Below, piece by piece: positions 44,002-53,032 of a DNA stretch of 64,000 bases. Positions within the stretch are counted from its first letter, which is position 1. The number at the start of each line of letters is the position of its first letter. A program made the position numbers and the translations under genes. Source of the stretch: Janthinobacterium tructae (GTDB lineage Bacteria; Pseudomonadota; Gammaproteobacteria; Burkholderiales; Burkholderiaceae_D); NCBI RefSeq assembly GCF_006517255.1, contig NZ_CP041185.1, forward strand, positions 5,084,001-5,148,000. Reading direction: 5' to 3'. Under the pieces are notes generated by a model. It worked only from the letters and a program-made list of their open reading frames with translations, was not told where the DNA came from and ran no database searches.

Positions 44002-44982
44002 TCAATGGGTTTGCAGGGCCAGCGCCTGATGGCGGCGGCGCCAGTCGGCGATGCTTTCGTCGACTTGCCGCAAGTCCAGCACATGCAGGAACGCCGGCGG
44101 CTGCCTGCTCAGCACGGGGCTGCGTCCGCCAGCCCACAACTCTATGTCTGGCGGCAAGCTTGCATGCAGCTGCTGCAGGCTGTCGCGCGTCTGCCGTTGC
44201 TTGCTGGCGCTGGAAAACGACAGCGCCACGATGTCGGCCCGCTGCGCGCGGGCGGCCGCGACGATGTCCGTCAGCGGCGTTTCCACCCCCAGCGACATGC
44301 AATGGGCGCCGGCCGCCGCGCATAGCGCCTCGGCCATCAGCAGCCCCAGGCCATGCCGCTCCTGCGGCAAGGTACTGAGGACGATACGCGGCGTGCGCGT
44401 CGACGGGCTGCTTGCCTGCGGCAGGGAAAAAATGGCATGGCGCATCACCGTTTGCAAGGTTTCGCTATACAGATGCTCTTCATATATGGCCAGGTCGCCG
44501 CAAGCCCACGCTTCGCCCACCATGCCCGTCAGGGGCGCGATGACGTCGATGGTGAACGCTTTCAAGCCCAGCACGGCCAGCGCGTGGCGCAGCGCGTCGC
44601 CCAGTTCCGCCATCTGGTGGCCACGGCACAGGGCCAGGTAGCGTTCGAGCTGGGGTGCCCGGGTTGACGGCGCCGCGCTGCCGGCGTTGGCCAGCTGCTG
44701 CAGTTGCACGGTACTGTGTTGCATGATTTTGCCCGGACGAAATCCGAGGTCCAGCAGGCGCTTGACCATGCGCAACTTCTGCACTTGCTCGGCCGGGTAG
44801 CTGCGCTCGCCAAAGGCGTCGCGCTGGGGCTGGGGAAAGGCGTAGCGGCGCTCCCACACGCGCAAGGTTTCCTTGGCCAGTCCGGTATCGCGTTCGACAT
44901 CGCTGATGCTGAAGGCGGAAGTGGGTTGCAGGTCAGTATCCATACCAGGGTGGCTTTGCTCGCTTGCGGAAGAACGTGGCAT
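44002..44982 (-). CDS. MerR-type regulator with B12-binding domain (LitR/CarH-like)
   Basis: 326 residues. MerR helix-turn-helix near 25-95 (FSISDVERDTGLAKETLRVWERRY). A B12-binding helical domain spans about 110-190 (GEAWACGDLAIYEEHLYSE), then a Rossmann cobalamin-binding domain with ERHGLGLLMAE in the place of the E/D-x-H-x-x-G cofactor His loop. Such regulators sense light through adenosylcobalamin. It is divergent from the lipid-modification operon at 45149, the arrangement seen in LitR-controlled loci, so it probably represses that operon in the dark. The ligand is inferred from the motif. Confidence 0.88.
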   Translation of the reverse strand: MPRSSASEQSHPGMDTDLQPTSAFSISDVERDTGLAKETLRVWERRYAFPQPQRDAFGERSYPAEQVQKLRMVKRLLDLGFRPGKIMQHSTVQLQQLANAGSAAPSTRAPQLERYLALCRGHQMAELGDALRHALAVLGLKAFTIDVIAPLTGMVGEAWACGDLAIYEEHLYSETLQTVMRHAIFSLPQASSPSTRTPRIVLSTLPQERHGLGLLMAEALCAAAGAHCMSLGVETPLTDIVAAARAQRADIVALSFSSASKQRQTRDSLQQLHASLPPDIELWAGGRSPVLSRQPPAFLHVLDLRQVDESIADWRRRHQALALQTH

Positions 44983-45073
44983 GCATTTTACGCTTTCCGC
45001 CGCCCCTTACCAAATAGCTGAATCCGATTAGAAATTGCCGACGTATAAGTTTCTGAACGGCTCAGGGCACTCA

Positions 45074-45102
45074 TTGACATAAATCAATATTTCATCGATT
45101 AT
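45074..45102 (+). promoter_or_regulatory. Promoter for the lipid-modification operon
   Basis: TTGACA at 45074-45079 (perfect), 17-bp spacer, GATTAT at 45097-45102 (4 of 6). It lies in the only intergenic gap ahead of the eight-gene operon, upstream of the palindrome at 45116. Confidence 0.5.
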
Positions 45103-45115
45103 CCATGAGGCTCGT

Positions 45116-45130
45116 TTTGTCCAGGACAAA
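45116..45130. promoter_or_regulatory. Perfect palindrome near the transcription start of the lipid operon
   Basis: TTTGTCC-A-GGACAAA, a 7-1-7 perfect inverted repeat, lies 13 bp after the predicted -10 and 18 bp before the ATG of the amine oxidase gene. It is a good candidate operator for the divergent MerR/B12 regulator, or a small hairpin in the leader. Confidence 0.5.
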
Positions 45131-45148
45131 CTTAACACAGGTGTATTC

Positions 45149-46462
45149 ATGAAAATTGCCGTCGTCGGAGCAGGAATTGCAGGTTTGTCGTGTGCCTATC
45201 GCCTGGCGCAAGCCGGCCAGGACGTCACCTTGTACGAAGCAGGCGACTATTTTGGCGGCCACAGCCATACGGTAGATGTCACGCTCGATGGCGTCACGCA
45301 TGGCGTCGACACGGGTTTTCTCGTGTTCAACCACGCCACCTACCCGAACCTGGTGCAACTGTTTGATGAACTCGGTGTCGAGGCGGCCGACAGCGACATG
45401 TCGTTTTCCGTGAAAATGCCGCTCGGCACGGCGTCCGATGCGCGCGTACTGGAATGGGCGGGCGCCAATTTCGATACCGTGTTTACCCAACGCAGCAACT
45501 TGCTGCGCCCCGCCTTCCTGCGCATGCTGCGCGATATCGTGCGCTTCAACCGCCAGGCCAGCGCTCTGGCCACGGCCAGCGTGCCGGGGCCGGCCATGTC
45601 ACTGGGCGAGTTTCTCGACCTGCACGGCTATGGCGATGAATTCCGCCACTGGTATCTGCTGCCAATGGCCGCCTGTATCTGGTCGTGCCCGGCGCGCCAG
45701 ATGCTGGCCTTTCCCTTGGCCACCTTCATCCGTTTCTGCCACAACCATGGCTTGCTGCAAGTGAGCGACCGGCCGCAATGGCGCACGGTACGCGGCGGTT
45801 CGCGCGTGTATGTGGAGCAACTGCTGGCGGGCATTCCGCAGCAGCGCCTGGCGTGCCCCGTGCTCGCCGTGCGGCGCCAGGCTCATGGTGGCGCGCGCAT
45901 GGTCGAGCTGCACACGGCCGCCGGCGTCGAGCATGTCGATCACGTCGTACTCGCTTGCCACAGCGACCAGTCGCTGGCTCTGCTGGGCGATATCCGTGAC
46001 GACGAACGCTGCGTGCTCGAAGCCGTACGCTACCAGCCGAATCGGGCCGTGCTGCATACGGATGCGTCCTGCCTGCCGCAGCGCCGCAAGGCTTGGTCGG
46101 CCTGGAATTACCAGGGACGGCCGGCAGTGGCGGAAGGCGAGGCGCCGCAAGTATGCGTGCATTATTTGCTGAACCAGTTGCAGCCGCTGCCGTTCACCAC
46201 GCCCGTCATCGTTTCGCTCAATCCCCTCGATGAACCGGACCCGGCGTCCATCCTCGACGAGTTTTCGTATGCCCATCCCGTGTTCGATGGCGCGGCCATT
46301 GCCGCCCAGGCGCGTCTGGCCGGCTTCCAGGGCGCGCAGCACACGTGGTTCGCGGGTGCCTGGACGGGCTATGGCTTCCATGAGGACGGCTTGAAGTCGG
46401 GCCTGGCCGTGGCAGAAGCGTTGAACGGCATGGCGGCGGCGGAGCTCGGCCATGCCGCGTGA
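45149..46462 (+). CDS. FAD-dependent amine oxidase-type oxidoreductase (COG2907)
   Basis: 437 residues. Rossmann motif GAGIAG at 7-12 with YEAGDYFGGHSHTVD following; substrate-domain segments GVDTGFLVFNHATYPN and PMAACIWSCPARQML; C-terminal FAD contact WFAGAWTGYGFHEDGL. COG2907-type proteins occur with DUF1365 and Cfa-like genes in proteobacterial lipid-modification loci. In such loci the flavoprotein is thought to oxidise or desaturate a methylated acyl chain; that role is inferred. First gene of an eight-gene operon. Confidence 0.92.
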   Translation: MKIAVVGAGIAGLSCAYRLAQAGQDVTLYEAGDYFGGHSHTVDVTLDGVTHGVDTGFLVFNHATYPNLVQLFDELGVEAADSDMSFSVKMPLGTASDARVLEWAGANFDTVFTQRSNLLRPAFLRMLRDIVRFNRQASALATASVPGPAMSLGEFLDLHGYGDEFRHWYLLPMAACIWSCPARQMLAFPLATFIRFCHNHGLLQVSDRPQWRTVRGGSRVYVEQLLAGIPQQRLACPVLAVRRQAHGGARMVELHTAAGVEHVDHVVLACHSDQSLALLGDIRDDERCVLEAVRYQPNRAVLHTDASCLPQRRKAWSAWNYQGRPAVAEGEAPQVCVHYLLNQLQPLPFTTPVIVSLNPLDEPDPASILDEFSYAHPVFDGAAIAAQARLAGFQGAQHTWFAGAWTGYGFHEDGLKSGLAVAEALNGMAAAELGHAA

Positions 46463-47243
46463 TCCCGCGCGACCGGCCCAGCCGCAGCTGTGCCTGGGCC
46501 TGGTGCGCCATGCGCGGCTGCGCCCGCGCGCGCATGCCTTCAGTTACGGCATGTTTTATCTGCGCCTGCCCCTGCGCAGCCTGGGTGCGCAGGATTTCGC
46601 GGCCCGCCTGATCTCGCGCAACGGCGTCAATGTGCTGGCCTTCCGCGACAGCGACCATGGTGATGGCACGACGCCGCTGCTGGAGTGGATCGACGGCTTG
46701 CTGCACCAGCATGGCGTGTTGGACGCGGGTGGCGAAATCTGGCTGCAAACCATGCCGCGCCTGTGCGGCTATGTCTTCAACCCCGTCAGCTTCTGGTTTT
46801 GCCACCGCCCGGATGGGGCGCTGCGCGCCGTGCTCTGCGATGTGCGCAATACCTTTGGCGAGCGCCATCTGTACTTGCTCGAGCAGGGCGGCGCCATCGC
46901 GTATGGCAGCGAGTTGCGTGCCAAGAAGATTTTCCATGTGTCGCCGTTTTGCAAGGTGGAAGGGCAGTACCGTTTCCGTTTCCTGCGCAACCACGACAAG
47001 GATGGCGAGCGCCACCTGGCCCGCGTCGATTATGACGACCTCGACGGTCTGATTTTGCAGACCAGCTTGTCCGGCACGGCGCAGCCGCTGCGCGATGGCA
47101 CCATCGCCTGGGCCTTGCTGCGCTATCCCCTGATGACGTTTGGCGTGATGGCGCGCATCCATTGGCAAGCCTTGCGCCTGTGGTTGCGCCGCGTGCCGTT
47201 TTTCAGCAAACCTGACCCTCCACAAGAAAAGGTGTCCCGATGA
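46452..47243 (+). CDS. DUF1365 family protein
   Basis: 263 residues. The DUF1365 pattern is clear: GLVRHARLRPRAHAFSYGMF, TMPRLCGYVFNPVSFWFCH and KIFHVSPFCKVEGQYRFRF. Overlaps the oxidoreductase by 11 bp and the methyltransferase by 4 bp. The family almost always accompanies Cfa-like genes; biochemical function unknown. Confidence 0.93.
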   Translation: MPRDPARPAQPQLCLGLVRHARLRPRAHAFSYGMFYLRLPLRSLGAQDFAARLISRNGVNVLAFRDSDHGDGTTPLLEWIDGLLHQHGVLDAGGEIWLQTMPRLCGYVFNPVSFWFCHRPDGALRAVLCDVRNTFGERHLYLLEQGGAIAYGSELRAKKIFHVSPFCKVEGQYRFRFLRNHDKDGERHLARVDYDDLDGLILQTSLSGTAQPLRDGTIAWALLRYPLMTFGVMARIHWQALRLWLRRVPFFSKPDPPQEKVSR

Positions 47244-48481
47244 GCTCCGATTCCCTGCCGACCGGCTTGCATGCGCGCAGCGGCCCGTCCCCGACTCATG
47301 TGCATGAACATCTGGACCTGCCCGCTTCCGCGCGCATGATTCTGCGCCTGCTGGAAAAACTGCAATATGGCGCCCTGCGCCTGCGCACGCCCGATGGCCG
47401 TATCTTGCTGTACGGCGACGCCAGCCACCCCGTTACGCTGGACTTGCACAACTGGCACCTGTGCTCGGCCGTGTTGCGCTCGGGTGACATCGGCTTTGCG
47501 GAAACGTTTATCGCCGGCGACTGGCGCACCGACAATTTGCCGGGCTTGATCGAATTGATGATACGCAACCGCGCGCACATTGAGTCGCTGATCTACGGCA
47601 ATTGGTGGGGCAACCTTGTCTACAAGGTGCGGCACTTGCTCAACCGTAATTCGCGCGCCGGCAGCAAGAAGAATATCCACGCCCATTACGACATCGGCAA
47701 CGCCTTTTATCAGCTGTGGCTGGATCCATCGATGACGTATTCGAGCGCCCTGTTTAGCGAAGGTGCCAGCCTGGAACAGGCGCAAGATGCCAAATACCGG
47801 CGCATCGCCAGCCAGCTGCAGCTGCAGCCGGGCCAGCGCGTGCTGGAAATTGGCTGTGGCTGGGGCGGCTTTGCGGAAACGGCGGCGCGCAGTTCCGGCG
47901 CCCACGTGACGGGCCTGACCTTGTCGACCGAGCAGTTGGCCTATGCGCGCCAGCGCCTGCAGGACGCGGGGCTGGCAGGGCAGGCCGACCTGCAGTTGTG
48001 CGACTACCGCGACAGCGCCGGCCAGTACGACGCCATCGCCTCGATCGAGATGTTCGAAGCCGTGGGACAAAGCTACTGGCCCGGCTATTTCGAGTGCGTG
48101 GCGCGCAACCTGAAGCCGGGTGGACGCGCCTGCATCCAAACCATCGTCATCGCCGACGAACTGTTCCAGCGCTACAGCAAGAGCACGGATTTCATTCAAC
48201 AGTATATTTTCCCGGGCGGCATGTTGCCTTCGCCGCTGGAATTTCGCCGCGCCGCCGAGGCGCAGGGCTTGCGCGTGGAGGACGCCTTCAGCTTTGGCCT
48301 CGATTACGCGGAAACCTTGCGCCAGTGGCGCGCCAGTTTCCTGGCCCAGCGCACGGCGCTGGAAAAGCAGGGTTTCGATGGCCGTTTCCTGCTGACCTGG
48401 GAGTTTTACCTCGCGTATTGCGAGGCCGCCTTCCAGGCGCACAACACGGATGTGATGCAATTTACCCTGATCAAGGACTGA
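47240..48481 (+). CDS. Cyclopropane-fatty-acyl-phospholipid synthase-family methyltransferase
   Basis: 413 residues. SAM motif I VLEIGCGWGG at about 201-210; Cfa signatures HYDIGNAFYQLWLDPSMTYS, GLTLSTEQLAYARQRL and SIEMFEAVGQSYW; C-terminal YCEAAFQAHNTDVMQF. Cfa enzymes methylate acyl double bonds in phospholipids. Beside a flavin oxidase and DUF1365, it could be the UfaM-type enzyme of furan fatty acid synthesis rather than plain cyclopropane synthase, but sequence alone does not decide this. Confidence 0.94.
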   Translation: MSSDSLPTGLHARSGPSPTHVHEHLDLPASARMILRLLEKLQYGALRLRTPDGRILLYGDASHPVTLDLHNWHLCSAVLRSGDIGFAETFIAGDWRTDNLPGLIELMIRNRAHIESLIYGNWWGNLVYKVRHLLNRNSRAGSKKNIHAHYDIGNAFYQLWLDPSMTYSSALFSEGASLEQAQDAKYRRIASQLQLQPGQRVLEIGCGWGGFAETAARSSGAHVTGLTLSTEQLAYARQRLQDAGLAGQADLQLCDYRDSAGQYDAIASIEMFEAVGQSYWPGYFECVARNLKPGGRACIQTIVIADELFQRYSKSTDFIQQYIFPGGMLPSPLEFRRAAEAQGLRVEDAFSFGLDYAETLRQWRASFLAQRTALEKQGFDGRFLLTWEFYLAYCEAAFQAHNTDVMQFTLIKD

Positions 48482-48483
48482 CC

Positions 48484-49032
48484 ATGCGCCGCCTGCTTGC
48501 CACTGTTGTGTTGTCATTGATCATGTTCGGTGCCGTGGCCGCGCCGCCTGCCTTTATCGCTGCCGACGTGCCCGAGGCCCGCCTGGCGGGCGAGGGCGAA
48601 TACACGTGGTTCGGCATGCGTATTTATCGGGCGCAACTTTGGGTGGGCGCGAACGGTTACCAGGGCGTGGCGTCGGCAACGGCGCCGTTCGTGCTGGAAT
48701 TGCGCTACGCGCGTGCGCTTGACGGCAAAAAGATCGCTGAAGCCAGTCATGAGCAGATGCAAAAGCTGGGCGTCGGCACGGAGCAGCAGCGCCTGGCGTG
48801 GCTGGCCACCATGCAACGCATCTTTCCTGACGTCAAGGAAGACCAGCGCATCGCGGGCGCCTACCGGGCCGGCATCGCGCCCGGCGTGCGTTTTTATCTC
48901 GATGGCAAGGTGCTGGCCGATGTGAGCGATGGCGATTTCGCGCGCGCCTTCTTCGCCATCTGGCTATCGCCCGACTCGACGGCGCCGAAGCTGCGCGCGG
49001 CCCTGCTGCAGAGTGCGGCGCCACTGCCATGA
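48484..49032 (+). CDS. Chalcone isomerase-like periplasmic protein
   Basis: 182 residues with an N-terminal signal peptide (RLLATVVLSLIMFGAVAAPP). The family pattern LAGEGEYTWFGMRIYRAQLW, ELRYARALDGKKIAEAS and FFAIWLSPDS is the chalcone-isomerase-like (Chalcone_3) fold, which binds fatty acids in related proteins. It starts 2 bp after the Cfa gene and overlaps the MFS gene by 4 bp. Role: perhaps binding a modified acyl chain. Catalytic activity is not implied. Confidence 0.88.
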   Translation: MRRLLATVVLSLIMFGAVAAPPAFIAADVPEARLAGEGEYTWFGMRIYRAQLWVGANGYQGVASATAPFVLELRYARALDGKKIAEASHEQMQKLGVGTEQQRLAWLATMQRIFPDVKEDQRIAGAYRAGIAPGVRFYLDGKVLADVSDGDFARAFFAIWLSPDSTAPKLRAALLQSAAPLP

Positions 49033-50309
49033 GTAGCGGGGCCGGCCCTTTGACCTTGCCTGCCTTGTTCAGTTATGGCCTGTTCGGCTTGCCGCTGGCC
49101 ATGCTGGCACTGCCCATCTATATATATGTGGCGCCATTTTATGCGCAGCGCAGCAGCCTTGACCTGGCGCAAATCGGCGCCGTGCTGCTGGCGGCCCGCA
49201 TCGCGGCCGCCTTCATCGATCCGGCCCTCGGCGCCTGGATGGCGCATGGCCGGCGCAGCTATGCCGTCTATGTCGGCGCGGCGTTACCGCTGCTGCTGCT
49301 GGGCTTTGGCGCCCTGTTCCATCCTCCGACCCTGTCGCATGGGGCGACCCTGGCCTGGTTCCTGGCCGCCTTGCTGTTCGTCTACACCGCCTATGGCCTG
49401 GCCGGCATCGCGCACCAGAGCTGGGGCGCGGCCTTGAGCCAGGCGCGTGCGCAGCGGGCGCGCGTGACGGCCGTGCGCGAAGGCTGCGGCTTGCTCGGCG
49501 TGATCCTGGCGGCAGGATTGACTTCCGTGCTCGGCTATGACGGCTTGTCGCTGGCCTTTGCCGTGTGCCTGCTGGTGACGGGCGCGCTGTTGCTGGCGCG
49601 TGCGCCGCGTCCGCTTTTGCGCCAAGGCTCGCAGGCGCTGCGCGCTGGTGCCTGGCGCCTGCCATTGCGCCAGCGTGCGTTCCGCTGGCTGTTCGCCGTC
49701 CTGCTTGTCAATGGCGTGGCTGCCGCCATTCCCGCCACCCTGTTCCTGTTCTTTGCCGGCGATTATTTGCGCCTGGGGCATTACGCCGGTCCGTTCCTGA
49801 TTGTGTATTTTTGCGCGGCGGCCGCCTCGATGCCCGCGTGGGTGGCGCTGGCGCGCCGCTTTGGCGAAGCGCGTGCCTGGGGCGGCGCCATGCTGCTGGC
49901 CGCCAGTGTGTTTGTCTGGGCATATGGCCTCGAGGCGGGCGCCGCCTGGGGCTTTGCCAGTATCTGCCTGCTGTCGGGCCTGGCGCTGGGTGCCGACCTG
50001 GCCTTGCCGCCGGCCCTGCTGGCTGGGCTGATCGGCGCGGCCGGCCATGCCGGGCGGCACGAAGCGGCGTACTTCGGCTGGTGGAACTGGGGCGTGCAAA
50101 TGAGCCTGGCACTGGCGGCCGGCATCGCCTTGCCCCTGCTGGCCTGGCTCGGCTATGTGCCGGGCAGCAACAAAGGCTTGCCGGCCCTGTCTGTCGCTTA
50201 CGCCTTGCTGCCCTGCGCCTTGAAACTGCTGGCCGCGCTGCTGCTGTGGCGCGCACCCTTACAACATATATATAGCGATCACCTGGAGATTCGACCATGC
50301 ACCTCATGA
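49029..50309 (+). CDS. GPH-type MFS transporter
   Basis: 426 residues with 12 helices. N-terminal LPIYIYVAPFYAQRSSLDLAQ and FIDPALGAWMAHGRRSY resemble GPH/melibiose-type symporters (the FxDPxxG element). Located inside the lipid operon with overlaps on both sides (4 and 13 bp), so a substrate linked to envelope lipids is more likely than a sugar. Specific substrate unknown. Confidence 0.87.
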   Translation: MSSGAGPLTLPALFSYGLFGLPLAMLALPIYIYVAPFYAQRSSLDLAQIGAVLLAARIAAAFIDPALGAWMAHGRRSYAVYVGAALPLLLLGFGALFHPPTLSHGATLAWFLAALLFVYTAYGLAGIAHQSWGAALSQARAQRARVTAVREGCGLLGVILAAGLTSVLGYDGLSLAFAVCLLVTGALLLARAPRPLLRQGSQALRAGAWRLPLRQRAFRWLFAVLLVNGVAAAIPATLFLFFAGDYLRLGHYAGPFLIVYFCAAAASMPAWVALARRFGEARAWGGAMLLAASVFVWAYGLEAGAAWGFASICLLSGLALGADLALPPALLAGLIGAAGHAGRHEAAYFGWWNWGVQMSLALAAGIALPLLAWLGYVPGSNKGLPALSVAYALLPCALKLLAALLLWRAPLQHIYSDHLEIRPCTS

Positions 50310-50860
50310 AATGCTGCCGACGCGGCATAGCGGCGGCGGCCGTGCTGCTGGCGCTGGCAGCCTGTTCCACGCCGCTCACCCCCGCCACGTACGCGCAGGA
50401 ACTGCCGTTACTGGATCTGCAGCAGTACTTCAACGGCACGCTCGATGCCCACGGCATCTTCCAGGACCGCTCGGGCAAGGTGGTCAAGCGCTTCACGGTG
50501 GTGATGCGGGCCAGCTGGGCGGGCGAGACGGGCACCCTGGACGAGGATTTCACGTATTCGGACGGCAGCAAACAACGCCGCGTGTGGACATTGCGCAAGA
50601 CGGCGCCCGGGCGCTTCATCGGCACGGCGCCCGACGTGGTCGGCGAGGCCATCGGCGAAGTGGCCGGCAATGCCTTGCGCTGGCAATATGTGCTGGCGCT
50701 GCCCGTCGATGGCACGGTCTACCACGTCGATTTCGAGGACTGGATGTTCCTGATGGATGACAAGGTCATGCTGAACCGCGCCGCCATGAGCAAGTTCGGC
50801 TTCAGCCTCGGCGCCGTCACTTTATCGTTCAGCAAGCGTCCATCACAGGCGGCCCCATGA
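50297..50860 (+). CDS. DUF3833 lipoprotein
   Basis: 187 residues. Lipobox LAAC (Cys23). The DUF3833 pattern FNGTLDAHGIFQDRSGKVV, LDEDFTYSDGSKQRRVWTL and HVDFEDWMFLMDDKVMLNR is clear. Beta-rich, likely lipocalin-like. Overlaps the MFS gene by 13 bp and the SDR gene by 4 bp. Function unknown; genomic association with this lipid locus is recurrent. Confidence 0.9.
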   Translation: MHLMKCCRRGIAAAAVLLALAACSTPLTPATYAQELPLLDLQQYFNGTLDAHGIFQDRSGKVVKRFTVVMRASWAGETGTLDEDFTYSDGSKQRRVWTLRKTAPGRFIGTAPDVVGEAIGEVAGNALRWQYVLALPVDGTVYHVDFEDWMFLMDDKVMLNRAAMSKFGFSLGAVTLSFSKRPSQAAP

Positions 50861-51624
50861 ATCGCAAGATCAGCAGCTGGGCCGGCAAGCGCGTGTGGGT
50901 CATCGGCGCTTCCAGCGGCATCGGCGCCGCGTGCGCCACCTTGTTGCTGGAGCAGGGGGCGTGCGTGGCCCTGTCGGCCCGCCATCGCGCCAGCCTGGAA
51001 CTGCTGTGCCAGGGGCAGCCGCTGGCGCAGGCCTTGCCGCTCGATATCACCCAGCCCGCGCAGTTGCGGGCCGTCTGCGCGCAATTGCAGCAGCAGTGGA
51101 CGCATATCGACCTGATACTGGTGGTGGCAGGCGGCTATCAGGCCATGCGCGCCGATAGTTTCGATCTGGAGGCGGCGCAGGGCTTGCTGGCCCTGAATGT
51201 GGGCGGCGTCTTCAATTGTCTGGAGCAGGCCTTGCCGTGGCTGTTGCGCCAGGGCATCGGCGGCATCGGCATCGTCGGCTCGGTGGCCGGCTATGGCGGC
51301 TTGCCCAAGGCGCTCGCGTATGGCGCCAGCAAGGCGGCGCTGATCAACCTGACGGAGTCGCTGTACCTGGATTTGCATGGGCGTGGCATTGACGTGTATC
51401 AAATCAATCCCGGCTTTGTCGCCACGCCGCTGACGGCGGACAATGATTTCAAGATGCCTGCCCTGATGACGGCGCACGACGCTGCCGCCGCCATGCTCGA
51501 CGGCATCGAACGGGGCCAGTTCCACATCCACTTTCCCAAACGCTTCACGAATCTCCTGCGCCTGGCGCGGCTGTTGCCATACCGCGCCTATTTCTGGCTG
51601 ATCAGCAAGGTGACTGGCTTATGA
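50857..51624 (+). CDS. Short-chain dehydrogenase/reductase
   Basis: 255 residues. Nucleotide loop GASSGIG near residue 15 and catalytic YGASKAALINL with Ser in IVGSVAGYGG: the Ser-Tyr-Lys triad is intact. The cofactor-binding Rossmann fold starts at KRVWVIGASSG. Likely oxidises or reduces an intermediate of the lipid pathway. Coupled by 4-bp overlaps to both neighbours. Confidence 0.92.
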   Translation: MNRKISSWAGKRVWVIGASSGIGAACATLLLEQGACVALSARHRASLELLCQGQPLAQALPLDITQPAQLRAVCAQLQQQWTHIDLILVVAGGYQAMRADSFDLEAAQGLLALNVGGVFNCLEQALPWLLRQGIGGIGIVGSVAGYGGLPKALAYGASKAALINLTESLYLDLHGRGIDVYQINPGFVATPLTADNDFKMPALMTAHDAAAAMLDGIERGQFHIHFPKRFTNLLRLARLLPYRAYFWLISKVTGL

Positions 51625-52058
51625 ACGCAAGCATGGATGACCCGCTGGCGCACCTGGTGGCGTTTTACGAGCACCTGAGCATCGAAAGCCTGGCGCAACT
51701 GGGCGCCGTGTACGCGCCGGATGCCCATTTCAAGGACCCGTTCAACGAGGTGCAGGGGCATGCCGCCATCCTGGCCATCTTCGAGCACATGTTCGTGCAG
51801 GTCGATGCGCCGCGGTTTGTCGTGCTGGAAAGCCTGGGGCAGGGGACGCAAGCCTTCCTGACGTGGGAGTTTCGTTTCCGCATGAAACGACTGGTATCTG
51901 GCGAACAATGTATTCGTGGCGCCACCCATGTGCGCTTCGATGCGCAGGGAAGGGTGGTCTTGCACCGCGATTATTGGGATGCGGCGGAAGAATTGTATGA
52001 AAAACTGCCTCTGCTGGGCGGTTTCATGCGCCTGCTCCGCCGCGCAAGCCAGCGCTAA
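51621..52058 (+). CDS. NTF2-like (SnoaL-type) protein
   Basis: 145 residues, one cone-shaped alpha+beta NTF2-like domain: FYEHLSIESLAQLGAVYAPD, AHFKDPFNEVQGHAAILAIF and GRVVLHRDYWDAAEELYEKL. Enzymes and binding proteins share this fold, so activity is unclear. Last gene of the lipid operon; overlaps the SDR gene by 4 bp. No terminator is obvious after it. Confidence 0.88.
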   Translation: MNASMDDPLAHLVAFYEHLSIESLAQLGAVYAPDAHFKDPFNEVQGHAAILAIFEHMFVQVDAPRFVVLESLGQGTQAFLTWEFRFRMKRLVSGEQCIRGATHVRFDAQGRVVLHRDYWDAAEELYEKLPLLGGFMRLLRRASQR

Positions 52059-53032
52059 GGTGATTTAGCGATGCTTTTAAGCAAAAAATGCAAAAAAGAA
52101 AAAGTAAATTGTGTGAAATGGGGCAGGTGAAAACTTGATTTCGGTCAAAGTGTCGTTTTTTAGAGACAAATTTGTCAAAATATTGAGAAGGCAACATTGT
52201 AAGAAATTGTTTCAATTGATGCGCAATTTGCAAGCAAGAGTCGTCCTCATGCGTTCCTGGCGGGTAGCTGGCGCATGCGCTGGTAAACATGGAAAACATT
52301 TATATGTGAGCAATTTAAATTACCGGAAAGTCAGTAATTTAATTGTCACTCTGGCTATTTTTTGAGCGCCTACGCCGACGCGCGAATTGGTGCCTACGCC
52401 CCTGAATAATGCGGCAATGCACCAAAAAAGGGCGCATTATTTCCCGTTTTTGGGCACCTGGCAGCAAACATTGGCGATGCCGTGTATGCTTCGTCCCGTT
52501 TATCCATTATCGCCTGACAAATTGTGCGCTTTGTCGCGTAAGTCTTGGAGAGAAAATGATGGGTAGAGCATGTTGACGTTTTAATCACTCGCCTGATACT
52601 GTTGCACTAATACAACGGGTGCCAGCAAACCATGCGCTATGATGGAATGGTCAATCAGGCCCATGCATTGGTTGGCAAGGGGCACTGGCTCTGTCGCGTA
52701 GTACGGTTGGCGATGGTCGGGATGCCTGAAAAAGCCCCCGGCCTGGTACCGGAAGTAACATGTTGGAACTTGATGGAATGTGAAACGGTCGTTATAGTGC
52801 CGCTTCCGGTGCCGTTTGAGCACCGAACCGGCGCACGAATGACGGTCGTTATGCAGCCTTCAAGCTTATCGGTGCAATAGCGTGCCGATACCGATATGAA
52901 TGTTCCCCTGACCGGAACAGCAATGTGGCAGGTGGAGACCTTGCCCTCACTCATAAAAAGCGCTCTGCTAGAGCGCAGCTCGAGATGCATAGGCTGTATT
53001 ACTTTTTGCTTCAAAAATTAAAGGAAATCGCA
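52059..53032. other. 974-bp AT-richer gap between the lipid operon and the porin
   Basis: No gene I can support; the short open frames lack ribosome sites. It holds the porin promoter (52770-52798), an A-rich stretch (52060-52115), a GCCTACGCC direct repeat (around 52368-52397), and ACGGTCGTTAT repeated twice downstream of the promoter. It includes a leader of about 230 nt before the porin. Confidence 0.55.
52770..52798 (+). promoter_or_regulatory. Porin promoter
   Basis: TTGATG (52770-52775), exactly 17-bp spacer, TATAGT (52793-52798). The best promoter match in the gap; it gives a 5' leader of about 225-230 nt before the porin ATG. Confidence 0.65.

Noticed and set aside
52632..52880. 82-residue open frame upstream of the porin
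   Set aside because: Overlaps the porin promoter, no ribosome site, no recognisable domain.
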